The position numbers were made by a program, and so were the translations under genes. The notes beneath the pieces are model-generated. The model saw only the letters and a list, made by a program, of their open reading frames with translations. It was not told where the DNA came from and did no database searches. Below, in pieces: positions 7,301-11,102 of a stretch of DNA of 11,102 nt. This DNA comes from Zelonia costaricensis (lineage: Eukaryota; Euglenozoa; Kinetoplastea; Trypanosomatida; Trypanosomatidae), in NCBI GenBank assembly GCA_030849075.1, contig JASAOO010002846.1, positions 1 to 11,102 of the forward strand, read 5' to 3'. Numbering within the stretch: position 1 is the stretch's first letter; each line of letters opens with the position of its first letter.

Positions 7301-10243
7301 CACGAAGCGCAGCGCCACCTGCACGCCGCCCGCCGCAATGAAGTGCATGTCGGCCCCGTAGAGCACGCCCAGCTGATCGTCGTCGCCGTCGTCGAGGTCG
7401 CTGTCGCCGTTCTCGTTTCCTTCTCCGGCACTGGGCTGGTCGGGCGAGGCCCAGGGAGAAGGGCTCGTCACTCGCCCTGGCTGCTGCTGCTGGGCCAGCG
7501 CACGTGACATCGCGCCCGGCGAGGTTCCGCCGCAGCGGCGGTGGCGCCGCACGCGCACCCCGCCGGAGATGGAGTCGAGGTGCTGCGTGAAGAGGATCAT
7601 CGAGGTGAGGAGGCGCCACGCCTCCATCTCGAGCTGCACGAGGGCCTCGCGGGTCCAGGCGACGACCGCCGGCTCCTCCGTGCGGGTGTCCACATACAGC
7701 AGCAGCACATCGAGATAACCGAGCTGCGAGAGCAGCAGGCCCCACAGCGCCGCCGTCGCCGCCTCCTCGGCGCTCTCCTCGCCCGCCGCCTGACCCACCG
7801 GGGCCGTGCGCTGGTGGTGCCGTCCCGAGGGTGCGCCACCAGCGCCAGTGCTGCTGGTGTCGTGGAAGTTGACGAACTCGCGGTGGGTGAGGTGGGCGAG
7901 CTGCCAGCCACAATGCACCTCCAACAGCTGCCAGCCGTACTTCTTGAACTCCAGCAGCTCGCGCCGGCGCGCCGCGGAGGTGGCAATGGACTGGAAGCGT
8001 AGCGCGTGGCGCCGTGCCGCGTCGCGGGAGAGCAGCATCGACGCGGCGCCCTCGGCAGGCGCGTCGCCGTCGCGGGCGAGCACCGCCTCGGCCGTCGTGA
8101 CCGCCGTCCCGCTGCGGGAGGAGGTGGTGGTCAGCTCGGCACCGCACGTTGTCTCGAAGAGGAGCGCCGCCACGGCGTTGATGGCCTCGACGGTGGCAGG
8201 GCTGAGGCAGAGCGGGGTGATGGGCGCTTCGCCTTCGCGCTGCGGCGAGGACGGGGTGCGCACGGGGCTGCCTGTGGGCTCGAGGGAAGCGCGGCGGTGC
8301 TCGCTGGTGACTCCGCGGCGGGCCACGAGGTCGTCCACCGCGAACTTCGTGTCCTGGCGCAGTAGAAAGGCGAGGAGGCACAGCAGGTCATCGCGCAGCT
8401 CGCAGTGGGTGACGCTGTGGCCCACGTTGAACTGGTGCAGGAGAGCCAGGAAAAGGTCCATGGCGGGCGGCCGTGTGTCGGGCGTCCCCGCCACCTCGGC
8501 CGACTCCGCCGCAAGGGAGGCGTACATGAACTGCAGCGCAGCGTCGCGCGGGGCCAGCAGGGCGGCGCCCCACAGCACGTCCACGATGAGCTGGGCATAC
8601 GTAGTGGCGCGGCTGGCGACAGCCGACGCCGTGGCGACGAAGGCAAGGGTGCGCAGTGCCACGGGCACGAGCCGCGCCGGCAGCACCAGCGACCGCGTCG
8701 CCCCGCGAGCCGCGGCGCGGGTGGCTTCGTGCTGCTCGGCGGCGATGATCTGAAGCGCGGTGCGCAGGACCCAGTGCAGCTGCTCCGCCGCACACTGCAA
8801 CTTCTCATTGCCGCGCTCAAGGCGCTCCGCAGCATCGTCCTCGCCGCCGTCGCCGTGCAGGGAGTCGTCCACGTCGCTGGCAGCCACACGACTGGCACGC
8901 TCCTCCTGCTCGCGCACGATGGCAGCCAGCACGCGGACCCACTGCTGCGTGACCCCTTCGAAGACAGCGGCAACGCCGATGCCGTCGAGTGCCGCCGACG
9001 GTGCCGCCGCAGCCGGCAGCGGGTCGGTGCTCGAGGCGCCACCGCGCAGCTGTCTTTTGACGCTTGTCTCCGCACCGTCGAGGTACGCGGCGAGCACGCG
9101 CGAAATGCCCTCCACAGCAGCGAGACGCACCGCCTGGCTACTCTCCGCGAGCACCGCCGTGCCTGCCGCTGCGAGCCTCGCGCTCGCCGCTCCGGAGGAC
9201 GTGCTGATGGCCAGCGCGGCCTCGGCCGTTGCACTCGCCAACGTCCCTGTCGTCGCCGCCGCGTCGCATTCGAGGCAGTTAAGGGTGGCGAGCAGTGCCG
9301 CGAGCACGTCCTGCACGGCGGCCTCGACGCACTGCTGGTCGCGCAGCGTGAGGCAGACCAGCGGCGCGGCGGTGCAGTGGTCGATGAGGGCGCAAAGAGC
9401 CTCCGGCAAGGAGCTGAGGGGGCGGGCGGCGGTGGTCATCTCCAGTGCGGGCAGCACCGTGATGGCCGCGGCGGCTGGCCCTGCGGCAGTGCTGGCGCCG
9501 CGCGGCATGTCCTCGGCGGTAGTGGCAGCGCGGGCGGTCGCCATGTAGTTTTCCCACACCTCCATCTCCGCCGCAGCCCGCTCGTCTTCGCTTGACAACG
9601 CGGCCCCGCCGGTTCTGGCGGGCTGGTCAATGAGCGGGGGCAGAAGACTCTCGATTGGCGCCGCCGCTCCCGCAACGCGGTGCACCGACTGCATCGCGGA
9701 GCTGCCGAGGGTGGTGCCCAGGCTGCGCAGGGGGGCCGAATGCGCCGTCACGCTGGCCGGTGCCCTGCGCTCGGGCACGGCACCGACGGTCTCTGCGAGC
9801 GCGCCGAGTTCGCCGGCAGCGATGGCGGCGACGCAGCCGTTGACGATGCGCAGCACGCCGCTCCGCACCGCGCCGGGGGTGATGCCGCAGGCGAGGTCGC
9901 CGTGCAGCAACTCCGCGAGCAGCAGTACGAGCCGCTCGTAGTTGCCGGCCTGTTGGATGGGCTTCAGCTGGGAGGCGACCTCCGCCACCTGCGCCTCGAG
10001 GTACTGCGCCACAAGCGCTGTTGTTGGCGGCGCCTTCGCGGGCGCCCACGCGAGGTAGGCGGGGAGCTGGCTGACATGTTGCACCAGCGCCTCTGCCCGG
10101 GCGTTGCGCGTGGCGGGGGGCTTGCCGACGCCCACCTTTGCTGCCGCCGTCGCTTCCTTTGGCGCCTTCTTCGTCTTCACACTGACGGAGCTGTGCGGGG
10201 CCCACACGTCCTTCCCCGGGGCACGGCTGGTAGCAGCGCGCAT
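4400..10243 (-). CDS. Large armadillo-like helical protein, probable CFAP69-like flagellar central-apparatus protein
   Basis: Encodes 1947 residues. Seen: blocks rich in Leu/Ala helices separated by disordered stretches at about 644-681, 794-831, 906-961 (QQQQ, then an Asp-rich run), 1146-1276 and 1766-1947. No catalytic motif, signal peptide or membrane segment is evident. Four blocks resemble, in the same order, what I remember of vertebrate CFAP69: ELRDDLLCLLAFLLRQ (615-630); a block with LGC..NE..F...GGVHGMLDV (1373-1395); CPRAIDAFATWRS followed by LLLCLW (1449-1494); and a charged helix (1725-1766) ahead of a basic tail with SLRKLP (1930-1935). CFAP69 belongs to the C1b projection of the axonemal central pair and is needed for sperm flagella in mammals. 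A flagellar role here is inference; another armadillo-type scaffold is possible. The frame is open upstream to a GTG at 10315, but 10243 is the first ATG in frame and the first after the predicted acceptor. No frameshift is apparent. Confidence 0.9.
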   Translation of the reverse strand: MRAATSRAPGKDVWAPHSSVSVKTKKAPKEATAAAKVGVGKPPATRNARAEALVQHVSQLPAYLAWAPAKAPPTTALVAQYLEAQVAEVASQLKPIQQAGNYERLVLLLAELLHGDLACGITPGAVRSGVLRIVNGCVAAIAAGELGALAETVGAVPERRAPASVTAHSAPLRSLGTTLGSSAMQSVHRVAGAAAPIESLLPPLIDQPARTGGAALSSEDERAAAEMEVWENYMATARAATTAEDMPRGASTAAGPAAAAITVLPALEMTTAARPLSSLPEALCALIDHCTAAPLVCLTLRDQQCVEAAVQDVLAALLATLNCLECDAAATTGTLASATAEAALAISTSSGAASARLAAAGTAVLAESSQAVRLAAVEGISRVLAAYLDGAETSVKRQLRGGASSTDPLPAAAAPSAALDGIGVAAVFEGVTQQWVRVLAAIVREQEERASRVAASDVDDSLHGDGGEDDAAERLERGNEKLQCAAEQLHWVLRTALQIIAAEQHEATRAAARGATRSLVLPARLVPVALRTLAFVATASAVASRATTYAQLIVDVLWGAALLAPRDAALQFMYASLAAESAEVAGTPDTRPPAMDLFLALLHQFNVGHSVTHCELRDDLLCLLAFLLRQDTKFAVDDLVARRGVTSEHRRASLEPTGSPVRTPSSPQREGEAPITPLCLSPATVEAINAVAALLFETTCGAELTTTSSRSGTAVTTAEAVLARDGDAPAEGAASMLLSRDAARRHALRFQSIATSAARRRELLEFKKYGWQLLEVHCGWQLAHLTHREFVNFHDTSSTGAGGAPSGRHHQRTAPVGQAAGEESAEEAATAALWGLLLSQLGYLDVLLLYVDTRTEEPAVVAWTREALVQLEMEAWRLLTSMILFTQHLDSISGGVRVRRHRRCGGTSPGAMSRALAQQQQPGRVTSPSPWASPDQPSAGEGNENGDSDLDDGDDDQLGVLYGADMHFIAAGGVQVALRFVRTAPAEVEHVKRAALFTLAAIARTSSSAEARGLAGSHTDQELALVKAALTQHAPSLVPFLVKLIQEVDTFVDTVGVPAAAPPLISSVVSRGAAALLQQAHSSRPSRVEGGSGGVFEGEVHGGARWSWLPQSAAHCAFTSWCLLRCIGDVVLAEVGNVRELALPIIDEDDTKDGEEAVAEALQQSDADGDGVEVETHGTHSTAAAGNGSHRGSAPHVVNDAHHSRELFEGQWENTMELSLSKASSSGSSMGPLEPVGRTSPNAAVAVSQRRSVASSKLISPVSHSTSPGNGPLSDSGHPRMLLRSVHSHVLRIPELFAEHSGLDLLTSWLRHTLGLCLTAHPKRGTKQAATGHQRTAAELRELPQLTAEEVSALDYYSDVFLLLLDVFRAIVLGCKANEMQFVQSGGVHGMLDVMEAYALAHGLIHQAARHARLTDAGVSTAATVSEVREREGVLNYATTLLSDLLESCPRAIDAFATWRSRHILASPLTPDMHENRSRGDDGIEAVQLLLCLWAAELPAHGAAAPSPLSGPPTGLQLLRVHLRPALRTALKETYVSRLLQRRAKLGVLEAEAIRNYYRYLHTDDTSTAASTAATEFVSDAVVLAYMEKLMSRRSGRRSAVAPEQHIALLVYEALGLCMKVYACLSTVGFDCLRAAEAEMQMTPSMGVRLSALERSYLVQVAALPTLCVDEIAVTMAEVALEDDWLATAPTTVATTPVEADDAPAARIDDGAWRPTTPDRQVLRAAAKEAAVRAGELDQLVEVGAQVQQARESQLYNRFLVTQLRQPVGQPADGRPGAVPGTWKTQRRQSTTRGSAYTDSDGNGPTALAADLAASLSTRLAGEQLHQQQRMASSVLAKQQRSLAGTRTGGTTGKDEEAAAPSLNGEGAPAYTSAVLGSSRTPYASLMNSVNAAAQERLPVTPYSLQPTPRRPSVPLTQRHQHRQAMIARSLRKLPHDPPSQAGPHTR

Positions 10244-10337
10244 TTCCTTTCTCTGCGCACGTGCGCTGACGTCAAAGGGGTGGAGGGAGGGGGGGGGGCA
10301 CGCAGACCGCGACACACGTCAGTGAAGTTAAAGTCGA

Positions 10338-10387
10338 CTATCCGTCCAAGGGAGCAGAAAGAAAAAAAAAGGAAGAGAGAGAGAGTT
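10338..10387 (-). promoter_or_regulatory. Predicted spliced-leader acceptor for the CFAP69-like gene
   Basis: The minus strand carries a strong pyrimidine tract: a CT run, then a T9 run, then CTTTCTGCTCCC, at about 10386-10347. The first AG after it is at 10339-10338 (GATAG). The mRNA would start at 10337, giving a 94-nt leader whose first ATG is the chosen start at 10243. A second, C-rich tract (10298-10271) with an AG at 10267-10266 could give a 22-nt leader to the same ATG. Use of either site is inferred from sequence only. Confidence 0.65.
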
Positions 10388-10573
10388 GTCAACACGAGCT
10401 ACCCCGACAGGGAGCTCGCGCGAACGCACCGGGGTGGATGTCGGGAGGAGGAGGGGTGCGGTGAGGGAGGCGTCTAAAAAGGGGGTGAGAGTGTGATAGA
10501 GTGGGGGATCGCGGGCACCGACAACGTTTGTGTGGGTGAGTGTGGTATGTACATGCAACACCGCCCTTCAAGA

Positions 10574-10590
10574 NGGGGGGGGGGGGGGGG
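10574..10590. repeat. Homopolymer G16 run with an undetermined base at its edge
   Basis: A single N at 10574 is followed by sixteen G residues. Such runs are hard to sequence, so the true length is uncertain. The site is non-coding and affects no gene call here. Confidence 0.95.
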
Positions 10591-10702
10591 AAGCCCACAA
10601 CGTGCCTACTGGACAACCACCAGGCGCGATCTACGTGACCACTACACGTGCGTCCAGGAAGGTTCACGATAGTGTCGTTGATCGTGGTGTGTGCGGGCAC
10701 CG

Positions 10703-10726
10703 GTGTGTGTGTGTGTGTGTGTGTGT
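10703..10726. repeat. GT/AC dinucleotide microsatellite
   Basis: Twelve uninterrupted GT units on the plus strand, in the spacer upstream of the large gene's trans-splice site. Orientation is opposite to the two arrays near 4.1-4.3 kb. Confidence 0.95.
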
Positions 10727-11102
10727 TAGACCCAAGGAAAAAGGGGAGGAGAGGGGGGGGGGGAACGGAGGAACGGTATGAGAGCAGGGGCAAAGGGGGG
10801 CCAACGAGGTCGCTGCTGCGCCGCACAGGTGCTGTTGTCGTGACAAGGAGGCCTAGAGAGCAGGCAGGAGAGGGAGGGAGAGCCAGGGCACAAGAAGCCA
10901 GTCAACCTGCCGGCAATCACAGTAGCTTTATGGCTCTGGTGCGTCACGTGAGCAATGACGGTACGCAGGCGCCGCACGGGACGTGCTGGGCCGCAGCCCT
11001 CCCTGCCGCCGCAGGAGAAGTGTACAAAGGAAGGAGGCGGCGGGGAGTCACTACTGTTAGCGTGACCGAGCCGATGCAGCTGCGCGGTGCGCCAGTGGGA
11101 GC

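Larger units (their letters stand above)
10244..11102. other. Spacer upstream of the large gene, with leader and upstream flank
   Basis: Holds the leader of the CFAP69-like gene (10337-10244), its polypyrimidine tract, a G16 run beside an undetermined base at 10574, a GT array (10703-10726) and a G11 run (10753-10763). The right end is presumably the 3' UTR, or possibly the very 3' end, of the preceding minus-strand gene. One minus-strand frame is open from 11100 to a stop at 10728-10726 without an ATG, but most of it reads as low-complexity Pro/Ser/Leu. I cannot say whether coding sequence enters the window here. Confidence 0.55.

Noticed and set aside
6801..8381. Long minus-strand frame (526 codons) and several plus-strand frames of 300-400 codons inside the large gene
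   Set aside because: Products are Arg/Gly/Ala/Pro-rich, as expected from shifted or antisense reading of GC-rich codons. They overlap a single uninterrupted 1947-residue frame with clear helical blocks.
10665..10686. Short inverted repeat CACGAT...ATCGTG with a 10-base loop
   Set aside because: The stem is only 6 bp, in a non-coding spacer with no functional context; compatible with chance.

Overview
The window looks like a piece of a Leishmania-type (Leishmaniinae, trypanosomatid) chromosome. It holds two long, GC-rich, intronless genes on the same (minus) strand. Between them lie non-coding spacers of CA/TG microsatellites, G/C runs and long pyrimidine tracts. Each gene start is preceded by a polypyrimidine tract followed by the first AG, the layout of spliced-leader trans-splicing. 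No strand switch, tRNA, rRNA, mobile element or CRISPR array was seen.

Layout in transcription order (right to left). Positions 10244-11102 are the spacer upstream of the first gene, with a trans-splice acceptor at about 10338. Positions 10243-4400 encode a 1947-residue helical-repeat protein with large disordered inserts. I think it is a CFAP69-like flagellar central-apparatus protein, based on remembered family pattern rather than an alignment. Positions 4399-3359 are its 3' UTR and spacer, with two CA/TG arrays and the acceptor of the next gene at about 3411. Positions 3358-755 encode GUF1, the mitochondrial LepA/EF4-type translational GTPase, with a presequence and two low-complexity inserts. 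Positions 754-1 hold the GUF1 3' UTR and then a third tract with an acceptor at 54-55. This implies another minus-strand gene starting just beyond the left edge.

Both long reading frames stay open upstream of their first ATG: to a TTG at 3526 for GUF1 and to a GTG at 10315 for the large protein. Neither is a plausible start in a trypanosomatid. The first ATG downstream of each predicted acceptor (3358 and 10243) was chosen instead. The two genes have no evident functional link (mitochondrial translation versus flagellum). Their adjacency fits a trypanosomatid polycistron, in which neighbouring genes are co-transcribed but not usually functionally related.
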